In this document: positions 34,270 through 43,591 of the stretch, in pieces
How positions within the stretch are numbered: the first letter of the stretch is position 1
Layout: the number at the start of each line of letters is the position of its first letter
Assembly: GCF_036206005.1 (NCBI RefSeq)
Contig: NZ_CP108143.1
Location: 4,803,501-4,867,500 of the forward strand
Reading direction: 5' to 3'
Origin: Streptomyces sp. NBC_00178
GTDB lineage: Bacteria > Actinomycetota > Actinomycetes > Streptomycetales > Streptomycetaceae
Length of the DNA: 64,000 nt
Translations under genes and position numbers: made by a program
The notes under the pieces: generated by a model
Database searches by the model: none
Told to the model about the DNA's origin: nothing
Seen by the model: only the letters and a program-made list of their open reading frames with translations

Positions 34270-37200
34270 GTGTCCTCCCGCATCACCGATCCCGAGCAGC
34301 TCAAGGAACTCCTCGGGATCCCCTTCACCCCCGAGCAGACGGCCTGCATCACCGCGCCGCCCGCTCCACAGGTGATCGTCGCCGGAGCAGGCTCGGGCAA
34401 GACGACGGTGATGGCCGCCCGGGTGGTGTGGCTGGTCGGGACGGGGCAGGTCGCCCCGGAACAGGTCCTCGGCCTGACCTTCACCAACAAGGCCGCCGGT
34501 GAGCTCGCCGAGCGGGTACGGAAGGCCCTCGTCGCCGCCGGCGTCACCGACCCGGACGTCATCGACCCGGACAACCCTCCGGGCGAACCCAGCATCTCCA
34601 CCTATCACGCCTTCGCCGGACGGCTCCTCACCGAGCACGGACTGCGCATCGGTCTCGAACCGACGACCCGCCTGCTCGCCGACGCCACCCGCTACCAGCT
34701 CGCCGCCCGCGTGCTGCGCGAGGCCCCCGGCCCCTACCCGGCACTGACCAGGTCCTTCCCCACCCTCGTCAGCGACCTGCTGGCCCTGGACGCCGAGCTC
34801 GCCGAACACCTGGTGCCCCCCGGCCGGCTCGCGGAGCACGACACCGAGCTCCTGCACGCGCTCGGGACGGCCAGGCTCACCAACGCCGACCTGCGGAAGA
34901 TCCCGGAGACGGCCGAGGCACGCCGCGAACTCCTCGGGCTGACCCGGCGCTACCGGGACACCAAGCGCGGCCGCGACCTCCTCGACTTCGGCGACCAGAT
35001 CGCCCTCTCCGCCGAACTGGCACTCACCCGGCCCGAGGTCGGCGCGATCCTCAGGGACGAGTTCCGCGTCGTCCTGCTCGACGAGTACCAGGACACCTCC
35101 GTCGCCCAGCGGCTGCTCCTGGCCGCGCTCTTCGGCGGCGGGGGCGACGCCGGGACGGCCGGGCACGCCGTCACCGCCGTCGGCGACCCCTGCCAGGCGA
35201 TCTACGGCTGGCGCGGTGCCTCCGTGGCCAACCTGGACGACTTCCCGGACCACTTCCCGCACGCCGACGGCACCCCCGCCACCCGCTACTCCCTCAGCGA
35301 GAACCGCCGCAGCGGAGGCCGCCTGCTCCACCTCGCCAACGGACTCGCCGAGCCCCTGCGCGCCATGCACGAGGGGGTCGAGGCGCTGCGCCCCGCACCC
35401 GGGGCCGAGCGGGACGGACTGGTCAGATGCGCCCTCCTGCGCACCCACGCCGAGGAGATCGACTGGCTGGGGGACTCGCTCGCCCACCTCGTGCGGACGG
35501 GCACGGCACCCGGTGAGATCGCCGTCCTGTGCCGCAGCGCCGGGGACTTCCCCCGTATCCAGGCGGCCCTTGTCGCCCGGGACATCCCGGTCGAGGTCGT
35601 CGGCCTGTCCGGTCTGCTGCACCTGCCCGAGGTCGCCGACCTCGTCGCCGTCTGCGAGGTACTCCAGGACCCCGGTGCGAACGCCTCCCTCGTCCGGCTG
35701 CTCACCGGGCCGCGCTGGCGCATCGGCCCCCGGGACCTCGCTCTCCTGGGCCGCCGGGCGCGCCTCCTCGTCCACCGCTCCACCCCGGGGGACGAGGACG
35801 CCGACCCCGGGCGCCGCCTGGCCGAGGCCGTCGAGGGCGTCGACCCGTCCGAGGTGATATCGCTCGCTGACGCCCTCGACACCTTCCTGGAGTCCGCCGG
35901 GGCCGAGGACGACCAGCTGCCGTTCTCGGCCGAGGCCCGCGTCCGCTTCGCCCGTCTCGCCACCGAGCTCCGCGACCTGCGCCGCTCCCTGGCCGACCCC
36001 CTCATGGACGTCCTGCACCGCGTCCTCGCGACGACCGGGCTCGAAGTGGAGCTCTCCGCCTCGCCCCACGCCCTGGCCGCCCGCCGCCGCGAGACGCTCA
36101 ACAACTTCCTGGACGTCGCGGCCGGTTTCGCCGCGGTGGACGGGGAGGCGAGCCTGCTCGCCTTCCTCGGCTTCCTGCGCACCGCCGCACAGTACGAGAA
36201 GGGACTCGACAACGCCCTGCCCGGCGGTGAGAACACGGTCAAGGTCCTCACCGCCCACAAGTCCAAGGGCCTGGAATGGGACGTCGTCGCCGTACCGGGT
36301 CTCGTCACCGGCCAGTTCCCCAGCACACAGTCCCGGGACGCGTGGACCTCGCAGTCCCACGTCCTCCCGCACACCCTGCGCGGCGACGGAGACACGCTCC
36401 CGGTCCTGCGGTCCTTCGACGCCAGGGGCCTCAAGGACTTCAAGGAGGAGATGAAGGAGCACCAGCGCACCGAGGAACTGCGTCTCGGATACGTCACCTT
36501 CACCCGCCCCCGGACCCTGCTGCTCGGCTCCGGCCACTGGTGGGGCCCCTCCCAGAAGAAGCCCCGCGGCCCGTCCGCCTTCCTGGACGCGCTGTACGAG
36601 CACTGCGCGGCCGGGTACGGCGAGATCGAGGTGTGGGCGGACGAGCCCGAGCCGGACGAGGAGAACCCGGCCCTCCAGGAGGAGGAGGCCGACCAGGCAT
36701 GGCCGCTCCCGCTGGACGCCACGGCCATGGCCCGCCGCCGTGCCGCCAGGGACACCGTCCTCGCCCACCTGGACGCCCTGGTGGCCGCATCACCGGCGCC
36801 GCACGGGCAGCCCGAGCACGCGCGGCGCCGGTACGACGAGGAGCCGCCGTACGAGGACGAGGAGGAACCGCCCTACCCGGCCGGGGAACCTCCGTACGGG
36901 GACGAGGAGCCGCCGTACGACGAGGCCGCCGCCCCGTACGACGATCCGTTCCCGGACGGCGAGCCGTCCCCCGACGAGGGCCTGCTCCCGCTCCCCGCCC
37001 CCGGCGGGGCGCCGTCCGGAGGTGACGGCGCGCCGCCCTCGCACCCCGCGCCGCACGTCCCCGCCGCCCGCACCCCCGGTGACGCGGGCCTCACCCCGGA
37101 GGAGGCCCGCACCCTGGCCTCCTGGGACCGCGACCTCGACGCCCTCGCCGGTGAGCTGCGCCGCGCCCGCGCCACCGTCCGCGACGTCGTCGTCCCCTCC

Positions 37201-37791
37201 GCGCTCTCCGCGACCCAGCTGCTGCACCTCGCCGACGACCCCGACGGCTTCGCCCGCGAGCTCGCCCGCCCCATGCCCCGGGCCCCGCAGCCCGCCGCCC
37301 GCCGGGGGACCCGCTTCCACGCATGGGTCGAGTCGCGCTTCGAGGAACTGCCGCTGCCCATGCTCGGCCCGGACGAACTCCCCGGGGGCGACGGAAGCGA
37401 CGCGGAGATCGCGGACGAACGCGACCTCGCCGAGCTGAAGGACGCTTTCGAGCGCACGGCGTACGCCCGGCGCACGCCCTACCGCGTCGAGGCGCCGTTC
37501 CAGATCGCCCTCGGGGGCCGGGTGATCCGCGGCCGTATCGACGCGGTCTACCGCACGGGGGACACGTACGAGATCGTCGACTGGAAGACCACCCGCCACC
37601 GCACGGCCGACCCGCTCCAGCTCGCGGTGTACCGCCTGGCCTGGGCCGAACTCCACGGGCTGCCGCTGGAAACGGTCACCGCGACCTTCCTCTACGTGCG
37701 CACCGGGGAGACGGTCAGGCCCACCGGGCTGCCGGGCCGGGCGGAGCTGGAGAAGCTCCTGCTGGACGAGCCACCTCCACGGGGCCGATAG
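34270..37791 (+). CDS. adnB: AdnB-like helicase-nuclease
   Basis: 1173 residues. Motor motifs: GAGSGKT (39-45), GLTFTNKAA, VVLLDEYQDTS, AVGDPCQAIYGWRGAS, LTAHKSKGLEWDVV, and RLGYVTFTRPRTLL. The nuclease domain shows RGTRFHAWVESRF, GRIDAVYR and VDWKTTRH (Asp1104, Lys1106), but no Fe-S Cys set. AdnB is the lead motor and second nuclease of the heterodimer that resects DNA ends with AdnA. Between helicase and nuclease halves (residues about 851-911) is a repetitive EPPY-rich acidic linker. The GTG start at 34270 is preceded by TGGAG; the longer frame overlaps no family sequence. Confidence 0.9.
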   Translation: MSSRITDPEQLKELLGIPFTPEQTACITAPPAPQVIVAGAGSGKTTVMAARVVWLVGTGQVAPEQVLGLTFTNKAAGELAERVRKALVAAGVTDPDVIDPDNPPGEPSISTYHAFAGRLLTEHGLRIGLEPTTRLLADATRYQLAARVLREAPGPYPALTRSFPTLVSDLLALDAELAEHLVPPGRLAEHDTELLHALGTARLTNADLRKIPETAEARRELLGLTRRYRDTKRGRDLLDFGDQIALSAELALTRPEVGAILRDEFRVVLLDEYQDTSVAQRLLLAALFGGGGDAGTAGHAVTAVGDPCQAIYGWRGASVANLDDFPDHFPHADGTPATRYSLSENRRSGGRLLHLANGLAEPLRAMHEGVEALRPAPGAERDGLVRCALLRTHAEEIDWLGDSLAHLVRTGTAPGEIAVLCRSAGDFPRIQAALVARDIPVEVVGLSGLLHLPEVADLVAVCEVLQDPGANASLVRLLTGPRWRIGPRDLALLGRRARLLVHRSTPGDEDADPGRRLAEAVEGVDPSEVISLADALDTFLESAGAEDDQLPFSAEARVRFARLATELRDLRRSLADPLMDVLHRVLATTGLEVELSASPHALAARRRETLNNFLDVAAGFAAVDGEASLLAFLGFLRTAAQYEKGLDNALPGGENTVKVLTAHKSKGLEWDVVAVPGLVTGQFPSTQSRDAWTSQSHVLPHTLRGDGDTLPVLRSFDARGLKDFKEEMKEHQRTEELRLGYVTFTRPRTLLLGSGHWWGPSQKKPRGPSAFLDALYEHCAAGYGEIEVWADEPEPDEENPALQEEEADQAWPLPLDATAMARRRAARDTVLAHLDALVAASPAPHGQPEHARRRYDEEPPYEDEEEPPYPAGEPPYGDEEPPYDEAAAPYDDPFPDGEPSPDEGLLPLPAPGGAPSGGDGAPPSHPAPHVPAARTPGDAGLTPEEARTLASWDRDLDALAGELRRARATVRDVVVPSALSATQLLHLADDPDGFARELARPMPRAPQPAARRGTRFHAWVESRFEELPLPMLGPDELPGGDGSDAEIADERDLAELKDAFERTAYARRTPYRVEAPFQIALGGRVIRGRIDAVYRTGDTYEIVDWKTTRHRTADPLQLAVYRLAWAELHGLPLETVTATFLYVRTGETVRPTGLPGRAELEKLLLDEPPPRGR

Positions 37792-37795
37792 GCTC

Positions 37796-39196
37796 ATGAA
37801 CATGAGCGACACCCCGGACAGCGCCGTCCGTACGTACACCGAGCAGCACCGCACGGCCTTCCTCGACGACCTCGCCGAGTGGCTGCGCATCCCGTCCGTA
37901 TCCGCTCAGCCGGAGCACGACGGGGACGTACGGCGCAGTGCCGCATGGCTGTCCGCCAAGCTCGCCGAGACCGGCTTCCCGGTCACCGAGATCTGGGAGA
38001 CACCCGGCGCCCCGGCGGTCTTCGCCGAGTGGCCGTCGGACGACCCGGACGCACCCGTCGTCCTCGTCTACGGCCACCACGACGTGCAGCCGGCGGCCCG
38101 CGAGGACGGCTGGAGCACCGACCCGTTCGAACCGGTGATCCGGGACGGCCGGATGTACGGGCGGGGCGCGGCGGACGACAAGGGCCAGGTGTTCTTCCAC
38201 ACACTCGGCGTCCGCGCCCACCTCGCGGCGACGGGCCGCAGGACCCCGGCCGTGCACCTCAAGCTCCTCGTCGAGGGCGAGGAGGAGTCCGGTTCGCCGC
38301 ACTTCCGCGCGCTGGCCGAGGAGCGGGCGGCCCGGCTGGCGGCGGACGCCGTGATCGTCTCCGACACCGGCATGTGGGACGAGAACACCCCCACCGTCTG
38401 CACCGGCATGCGCGGTCTCGCGGAGTGCGAGATCGAGCTCTTCGGCCCCGGCCAGGACATCCACTCCGGATCCTTCGGCGGAGCCGTGCCCAACCCGGCG
38501 ACCGCCCTCGCCCGGCTCGTCGCCGCCCTGCACGACGAGGACGGCAGGGTGGCGGTCCCGGGCTTCTACGACGGGGTCGCCGAACTCACCGAGACCGAAC
38601 GGGCCCTGTTCGCCGAGCTGCCCTTCGACGAGGCCACCTGGCTTCGCACCGCCTCCTCGGAGGCCACCGCGGGCGAGGCCGGCTACTCCACGCTGGAGCG
38701 TGTCTGGGCCCGGCCCACCGCCGAGGTCAACGGCATCGGCGGCGGTTACCAGGGCGCGGGCAGCAAGACCGTCATCCCGTCGTCCGCCATGGTGAAGCTC
38801 AGTTTCCGCCTGGTCGCTGGCCAGGACCCGGACCGCGTCCAGGAACAGGTCCGCGGCTGGGCCGAGAGCAGGATCCCGGCCGGCGTCCGGCACCGGATCA
38901 CCTTCTCCCCGGCCACCCGCCCCTGTCTGACACCCCTGGACCACCCCGCCCTCCAGGCGGTCGCCCGGGCCATGGGGCGGGCCTTCGGGACGAAGATCCT
39001 CTTCACCCGTGAGGGAGGCTCGGGGCCGGCCGCCGACCTGCAGGACGTACTCGGCGCACCCGTCCTCTTCCTGGGCATCTCCGTGCCGTCCGACGGCTGG
39101 CACGGCCCCGACGAGAAGGTCGAGCTCGACCTCCTCCTCAAGGGCGTGGAGACCACCGCCCATCTGTGGGGCGAGCTGGCCACCGCACTCCGCTGA
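37796..39196 (+). CDS. M20 family dipeptidase (carnosinase/DapE-like)
   Basis: 466 residues. The zinc-site motifs of clan MH are clear: VLVYGHHDVQP (His ligand plus Asp), GRGAADDKGQ (bridging Asp), VEGEEESGS (catalytic Glu then ligand Glu), VIVSDTGMW (Asp) and the final His in DGWHGPDEKV. A lid/dimerisation domain lies between. Cytoplasmic dipeptidases of this group split a broad range of dipeptides. ATG 37796 begins 4 bp after the AdnB stop, so it is probably in the adnAB transcript although it has no obvious repair role. This gene is absent from the mycobacterial version of the block as I recall it. Confidence 0.92.
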   Translation: MNMSDTPDSAVRTYTEQHRTAFLDDLAEWLRIPSVSAQPEHDGDVRRSAAWLSAKLAETGFPVTEIWETPGAPAVFAEWPSDDPDAPVVLVYGHHDVQPAAREDGWSTDPFEPVIRDGRMYGRGAADDKGQVFFHTLGVRAHLAATGRRTPAVHLKLLVEGEEESGSPHFRALAEERAARLAADAVIVSDTGMWDENTPTVCTGMRGLAECEIELFGPGQDIHSGSFGGAVPNPATALARLVAALHDEDGRVAVPGFYDGVAELTETERALFAELPFDEATWLRTASSEATAGEAGYSTLERVWARPTAEVNGIGGGYQGAGSKTVIPSSAMVKLSFRLVAGQDPDRVQEQVRGWAESRIPAGVRHRITFSPATRPCLTPLDHPALQAVARAMGRAFGTKILFTREGGSGPAADLQDVLGAPVLFLGISVPSDGWHGPDEKVELDLLLKGVETTAHLWGELATALR

Positions 39197-39240
39197 ATCT
39201 CTGAACGCCCGATCCACCCCCGGGGGAGTAGGAAGCACCT

Positions 39241-40188
39241 GTGAGCACCTTCGACAACGCCACCGCAGACCGCCCGATCGGTCTCACCGCGCCCAGCGGC
39301 ATCGACCGTGCAGCGCACCACCGGCTCGACGAGGCCTGGCTCGCCGCGGCCTGGAGCCACCCGACGACCAGAGTCTTCGTCGTCTCGGGGGGCCAGGCAC
39401 TCATCGACGACACCGCGGACGGCGGCACCGAGCTCGTCATGACACCCGCCTTCGAGGCGCCGGTCACGGAGACCCACCGCTACTTCCTGGGCACCGACGA
39501 GGAGGGCGTGCGGTACTTCGCACTTCAGAAGGACTCGCTGCCGGGCCGCATGGACCAGTCAGCACGTCCTGCCGGGCTGCGTGAGGCCGGTCTGCTCCTC
39601 GGCCCCCGCGACGCCGGGCTGATGGTGCACGCCGTGGCACTGGAGAACTGGCAGCGGCTGCACCGCTTCTGCTCGCGCTGCGGCGAGCGCACCGTGATCG
39701 CCGCCGCCGGTCACATCCGCCGCTGCCCCGCCTGCGGCGCGGAGCACTACCCGCGGACCGACCCCGCGGTGATCATGCTGGTGACCGACGACCAGGACCG
39801 CGCTCTCCTGGGGCGCCAGGTGCACTGGCCGGAGGGGCGTTTCTCGACGCTCGCCGGCTTCGTCGAACCGGGTGAGTCGATCGAGCACTCCGTGGCCCGT
39901 GAGGTGTTCGAGGAGGCGGGGGTGACCGTCGGCGAGGTCGAGTACGTCGCCAGCCAGCCGTGGCCCTTCCCGTCCAGCCTGATGCTCGGCTTCATGGCGC
40001 GTGCCACCTCGTCCGAGATCACCGTGGACGGGGAGGAGATCGAGGAGGCCCGCTGGTTCTCGCGCGAGGAGCTGACCGCGGCGTTCGACTCCGGCGAGGT
40101 GCTGCCCCCGTACGGGGTCTCCATCGCCGCTCGCCTCATCGAGCTCTGGTACGGCAAGCCGCTTCCCCGCCCGGGCAACTCCGCCTGA
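39241..40188 (+). CDS. nudC: NAD(+) diphosphatase NudC
   Basis: 315 residues. The zinc ribbon is FCSRCGERT...CPACGAEHYPR, the Nudix box is GFVEPGESIEHSVAREVFEEAG, and the NudC-specific motif SQPWPFPSS follows it. The enzyme splits NAD(H) into NMN and AMP and removes NAD caps from RNA 5' ends. The N-terminal 120 residues are the normal NUDIX-like domain. The GTG at 39241 has GGGGGAGTAGGA upstream. The gene converges with mycoredoxin across a strong terminator. Confidence 0.95.
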   Translation: MSTFDNATADRPIGLTAPSGIDRAAHHRLDEAWLAAAWSHPTTRVFVVSGGQALIDDTADGGTELVMTPAFEAPVTETHRYFLGTDEEGVRYFALQKDSLPGRMDQSARPAGLREAGLLLGPRDAGLMVHAVALENWQRLHRFCSRCGERTVIAAAGHIRRCPACGAEHYPRTDPAVIMLVTDDQDRALLGRQVHWPEGRFSTLAGFVEPGESIEHSVAREVFEEAGVTVGEVEYVASQPWPFPSSLMLGFMARATSSEITVDGEEIEEARWFSREELTAAFDSGEVLPPYGVSIAARLIELWYGKPLPRPGNSA

Positions 40189-40215
40189 CGGGCCCTTTCG
40201 CGGGCCGGCCGCGGA

Positions 40216-40253
40216 CGACGGAGGGCCCCCGCCGAGGCGGGGGCCCTCCGTCG
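40216..40253. terminator. Very strong bidirectional terminator between nudC and mycoredoxin
   Basis: An 18-bp perfect GC-rich stem (40216-40233 with 40236-40253) between converging genes. The inner pairs must open to form a usable loop. Confidence 0.85.
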
Positions 40254-40269
40254 GTCGGGATCTCCCCGA

Positions 40270-40512
40270 TCAGGCGCCGATCTTCTGCTTGACCTGGGCC
40301 AGCGACGGGTTCGTCAGGGTCGAACCGTCCGGGAAGAGCACGGTCGGGACCGTCTGGTTTCCGCCGTTCGCCTTCTCGACGAAAGCCGCCGACTCCGGGT
40401 CCTGCTCGATGTTGACCTCGGTGTACGCGATTCCCTCGCGGTCCATCTGGCCCTTGAGCCGGCGGCAGTAGCCGCACCAGGTGGTGCTGTACATCGTCAC
40501 AGTGCCGGACAT
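40270..40512 (-). CDS. Mycoredoxin (glutaredoxin-like, mycothiol-dependent)
   Basis: 80 residues, a compact glutaredoxin fold. Active site TWCGYCRR (Cys13, Cys16), cis-Pro loop QTVPTVLF and C-terminal NPSLAQVKQKIGA match actinobacterial mycoredoxin-1. It reduces mycothiol-protein mixed disulfides in the cytoplasm using mycothiol. The M. tuberculosis homologue Rv3198A has the same place beside uvrD2 and nudC. ATG 40512 with GGGAGC nine nt upstream was chosen; the longer frame is unrelated. It diverges from uvrD2, with a 188-bp shared promoter region. Confidence 0.94.
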   Translation of the reverse strand: MSGTVTMYSTTWCGYCRRLKGQMDREGIAYTEVNIEQDPESAAFVEKANGGNQTVPTVLFPDGSTLTNPSLAQVKQKIGA

Positions 40513-40700
40513 GTCGTCGGTGCTCCCTTGTCTCGTACGTCTCACTGGGAAGGCGGGCAAGGACACTGACGCGTCTTCCCGCATCCTGGCAACGCACCCG
40601 GCCCCACGGCCATTCCCGCCCCCGTCCGCCCGGTACGACGAATGGCGTGCCCTGTGGACGACCGCCGCACCGCCTCCCGGGGACCTGGCAGCATGGCGGG

Positions 40701-42929
40701 GTGACAGCAGCAACGCACTCCACCCTCTTCCCGCGGGTCCCCGACTCCGCGGACGCCGTGCTCGACGGTCTCGACCCCGAGCAGCGCGAGGTCGCGCTCG
40801 CCCTGAGCGGACCGGTGTGCGTGCTGGCCGGAGCGGGCACGGGCAAGACGAGGGCGATCACCCATCGCATCGCCTACGGGGTGCGCGCCGGGATCCTCCA
40901 GCCGACGACCGTGCTCGCCGTCACCTTCACCAACCGTGCGGCCGGTGAGATGCGCGGCCGGCTCCGGCAGCTCGGCGCGACCGGTGTCCAGGCCCGGACC
41001 TTCCACTCCGCCGCCCTGCGCCAGCTCCAGTACTTCTGGCCGAAAGCCGTCGGTGGTGAGCTCCCGCGTCTCGTGGAGCGCAAGGTCCAGCTGGTCTCCG
41101 AGGCTGCCGCCCGCTGCGGGATCCGGCTCGACCGCAACGAGCTGCGGGACGCCACGAGCGAGATCGAGTGGGCCAAGGTCACCCAGACCGTACCGGCCGA
41201 CTATCCGGCCGCCGTGGCCAAGACCCAGCGCGACGCCCCGCGCGACCCGGCCGAGCTCTCGCAGATCTACGCGATGTACGAGCAGCTGAAGCGCGACCGG
41301 TCGGTGATCGACTTCGAGGACGTGCTGCTGCTGACCGTGGGCATCCTGCAGGACCGGCACGACATCGCCGAGCACGTGCGCCGCCAGTACCAGCACTTCG
41401 TCGTCGACGAGTACCAGGACGTCAGCCCGCTCCAGCAGCGGCTCCTCGACCTCTGGCTCGGCGACCGGGACGACCTCTGCGTCGTCGGCGACGCCGGCCA
41501 GACGATCTACTCCTTCACCGGGGCCACCCCCGACCACCTGCTGAACTTCCGCACCCGCCACCCGAACGCGACCGTCGTCAAGCTGGTGCGGGACTACCGT
41601 TCCACACCGCAGGTCGTGCAGCTGGCCAACGGCCTGCTGTCGCAGGCCCGCGGCAAGGCGGCCGAGCACCGCCTGGAGCTCGTCTCACAGCGGGACAAGG
41701 GCCCCGAGCCCGTCTACACGGAGTACACGGACGAGCCCGCCGAGGCTGAAGGCACCGCCCGCCGGATCCGCGACCTGATCGCCGCCGGTGTCCCCGCCGG
41801 AGAGATCGCCGTGCTGTACCGGGTCAACTCCCAGTCCGAGGTCTACGAACAGGCCCTGGCGGACGCGGGCGTCCCCTACCAGCTGCGGGGTGCCGAGCGC
41901 TTCTTCGACCGCCCCGAGGTGCGGGAGGCGGGCGTCGCACTGCGCGGCGCCGCCCGCGCGGGGGGCAACGACTCGCTTCTCGACGGTGCCGACGATCTGC
42001 CGTCCGAGGTGCGGGCGGTCCTCTCCACCAAGGGGTGGACCTCGAAGCCGCCCGCCGGATCCGGTGCGGTGCGCGACCGCTGGGAGTCGCTCGCCGCACT
42101 CGTCCGGCTGGCCGAGGACTTCGAGCAGGCCAGGCCGGGGGCGACGCTCTCCGACCTGGTGGCGGAGCTCGACGAGCGGGCCGCCGCCCAGCACGCGCCG
42201 ACGGTCCAGGGCGTCACCCTCGCGTCGCTGCACTCGGCCAAGGGCCTCGAATGGGACGCGGCGTTCGTCGTCGGGCTGACCGAGGGCATGATGCCGATCG
42301 CCTACGCCAAGACGGACGAGCAGGTCGAGGAGGAGCGCCGCCTCCTGTACGTCGGTGTCACCCGTGCCCGCTTCCACCTGTCCCTGTCGTGGGCCGTGTC
42401 CCGGTCGCCCGGCGGCCGGGCCGGACGCAGGCCGACCCGCTTCCTGAACGGGCTTCGTCCCGGATCGTCGGCGGCCGGCCCGTGGGCGGGCGCCGGGGGT
42501 GGCGGCGGCATCGACCGGGGGACCGGCACCGGTGCGGGCAGGAGTGCGGACGGCTCCGGCCGGGATGCCAAGGCGCGGCGCCGTGGGCCCGTGCGGTGCC
42601 GGGTCTGCGGCAGGACACTCACCGAGGCCGGCGAGATGAAGCTGATGCGCTGCGAGGACTGTCCTTCGGACATGGACGAGGCGCTGTTCGGGCGCCTGCG
42701 CGAGTGGCGCGCGGAGCGGGCGAAGGAGATCAGCCAGCCCGCCTTCTGCGTCTTCACCGACAAGACACTGATGGCGATCGCCGAGGCCGTCCCGGTGGAC
42801 GAGACGGAACTCGTCGTCATCCCCGGGGTCGGGAACCGGAAGCTCGCCAGGTTCGGAGCCGATGTGCTGGCCATCTGCGCAGGTCAGACGCTGGATCCGG
42901 CACCGGGTGACGGTGACGGCGATGTGTGA
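40701..42929 (+). CDS. uvrD2: ATP-dependent DNA helicase UvrD2
   Basis: 742 residues. SF1A motor: GAGTGKT (about 49-55), AVTFTNRAA, VVDEYQDVSPLQ, VVGDAGQTIYSFTGA, LHSAKGLEWDAA and YVGVTRARFHLSLSW. A Gly-rich linker leads to the UvrD2-specific tetracysteine module CRVCG...CEDCP (near residues 632-655) and a C-terminal HRDC domain (about 660-735). In mycobacteria UvrD2 is essential and acts in repair and replication. The GTG at 40701 has only a weak GGCGGG upstream. The wblC promoter begins just 24 bp after its stop. Confidence 0.94.
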   Translation: MTAATHSTLFPRVPDSADAVLDGLDPEQREVALALSGPVCVLAGAGTGKTRAITHRIAYGVRAGILQPTTVLAVTFTNRAAGEMRGRLRQLGATGVQARTFHSAALRQLQYFWPKAVGGELPRLVERKVQLVSEAAARCGIRLDRNELRDATSEIEWAKVTQTVPADYPAAVAKTQRDAPRDPAELSQIYAMYEQLKRDRSVIDFEDVLLLTVGILQDRHDIAEHVRRQYQHFVVDEYQDVSPLQQRLLDLWLGDRDDLCVVGDAGQTIYSFTGATPDHLLNFRTRHPNATVVKLVRDYRSTPQVVQLANGLLSQARGKAAEHRLELVSQRDKGPEPVYTEYTDEPAEAEGTARRIRDLIAAGVPAGEIAVLYRVNSQSEVYEQALADAGVPYQLRGAERFFDRPEVREAGVALRGAARAGGNDSLLDGADDLPSEVRAVLSTKGWTSKPPAGSGAVRDRWESLAALVRLAEDFEQARPGATLSDLVAELDERAAAQHAPTVQGVTLASLHSAKGLEWDAAFVVGLTEGMMPIAYAKTDEQVEEERRLLYVGVTRARFHLSLSWAVSRSPGGRAGRRPTRFLNGLRPGSSAAGPWAGAGGGGGIDRGTGTGAGRSADGSGRDAKARRRGPVRCRVCGRTLTEAGEMKLMRCEDCPSDMDEALFGRLREWRAERAKEISQPAFCVFTDKTLMAIAEAVPVDETELVVIPGVGNRKLARFGADVLAICAGQTLDPAPGDGDGDV

Positions 42930-42952
42930 GGAAAACTCGTCGAGAAAATAGT

Positions 42953-42982
42953 TTGCGCGGGCACCAGTCGTCACCATAGGTT
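42953..42982 (+). promoter_or_regulatory. wblC promoter, WhiB7-autoregulated type
   Basis: -35 TTGCGC (42953-42958), 18-nt spacer, -10 TAGGTT (42977-42982). An AT-rich patch (GAAAATAG) lies immediately upstream of the -35 element, which is the known recognition feature of WhiB7/WblC bound to sigma factor. It would give a leader of about 600 nt before wblC. Confidence 0.72.
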
Positions 42983-43096
42983 CTTGTCCACGGGAACAGC
43001 GTCTTCTCTGAAGCCCTGAATCCGTGCTGTACTTATCCGAATACCGCAGGATCGGCCCCGGCCGGTCCCTTGAGACGCCGAGAGGAGGCGATTGTC

Positions 43097-43420
43097 GTGA
43101 TCAGCATCATCAACACCATCGAAATGACCGATCCGTCGGTCGTCTCCACCTGCGCGCTCGGCCTCTCCCGCTCCTCGGAGCTCTCGCTTCGTGGCACCGG
43201 TGCGTCCGGTATCGCCGCCGGCAGCCCGCTGTTCCTGGCGAGCCTGCCCGTGCGGGAGCGCAATGAGCGACCGACCCAGGCACCGGAAGCAGCAGTAGTG
43301 AAGGCACAGGCCCCGGCCTATGCCTTTGCGGCAGCCGGTGCGGGAGCCAAGAAGCAGACGACACAGCACCACACGATGTGGGCCTTCCGTGGGCCTGAAC
43401 CCTGGAGCGATCCAGCCTGA
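43097..43420 (+). CDS. Leader ORF of wblC (107 aa)
   Basis: GTG at 43097 with a perfect AGGAGG eight nt upstream encodes 107 residues, MISIINTIEMTDPSVV to MWAFRGPEPWSDPA. Its stop lies 25 nt before the intrinsic terminator that precedes wblC. The last 14 codons can also be read from an internal ATG (43376). whiB7/wblC genes are known to be controlled by transcription attenuation through upstream ORF translation: when ribosomes stall (translation-inhibiting drugs), the terminator does not form. The protein has no recognised domain; its role is likely regulatory in cis. S. coelicolor has a hypothetical gene in this position. Confidence 0.7.
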   Translation: MISIINTIEMTDPSVVSTCALGLSRSSELSLRGTGASGIAAGSPLFLASLPVRERNERPTQAPEAAVVKAQAPAYAFAAAGAGAKKQTTQHHTMWAFRGPEPWSDPA

Positions 43421-43432
43421 TCCGGAATCAGG
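43416..43432 (+). promoter_or_regulatory. Small hairpin across the leader ORF stop codon
   Basis: CCTGAT (43416-43421) pairs with ATCAGG (43427-43432) around a 5-nt loop, and the TGA stop of the leader ORF lies inside the left arm. A terminating ribosome would cover it, so it is a candidate switch element upstream of the terminator. Confidence 0.4.
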
Positions 43433-43445
43433 CCGGCGCCTTCAG

Positions 43446-43481
43446 GGCCGCGGAACCCCACTCGGGATCCGCGGCCTTTTT
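43446..43481 (+). terminator. Intrinsic terminator (attenuator) in the wblC leader
   Basis: Stem GGCCGCGGA/TCCGCGGCC (9 bp) extended by three further pairs after a mismatch, then TTTTTGTTTT. It is the only terminator in the window with a long T-tract, and it lies 110 nt before wblC, inside its own transcript. Confidence 0.88.
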
Positions 43482-43591
43482 GTTTTGTCCGAACGGACGA
43501 GACGACACGAAGGAGCCTCGGGACTAGCAGGACCTGGTACCCGCCACCCACCGGCCAACAGGCCGGCAGACCAGACGAGGACAACACCACC

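Noticed and set aside
29725..36768. A 2347-codon minus-strand open frame opposite the ATL and AdnA/AdnB genes
   Set aside because: It mirrors genes with clear family motifs on the plus strand, crosses several gene boundaries and has a composition (Gly, Val, Arg, Gln, Pro) typical of antisense frames in high-GC DNA.
43024..43266. GTG-started 80-codon frame with a TTA codon in the wblC leader
   Set aside because: It lacks a ribosome binding site, overlaps the well-equipped leader ORF in another frame and is His/Arg-rich. A bldA link through the TTA is therefore not claimed.
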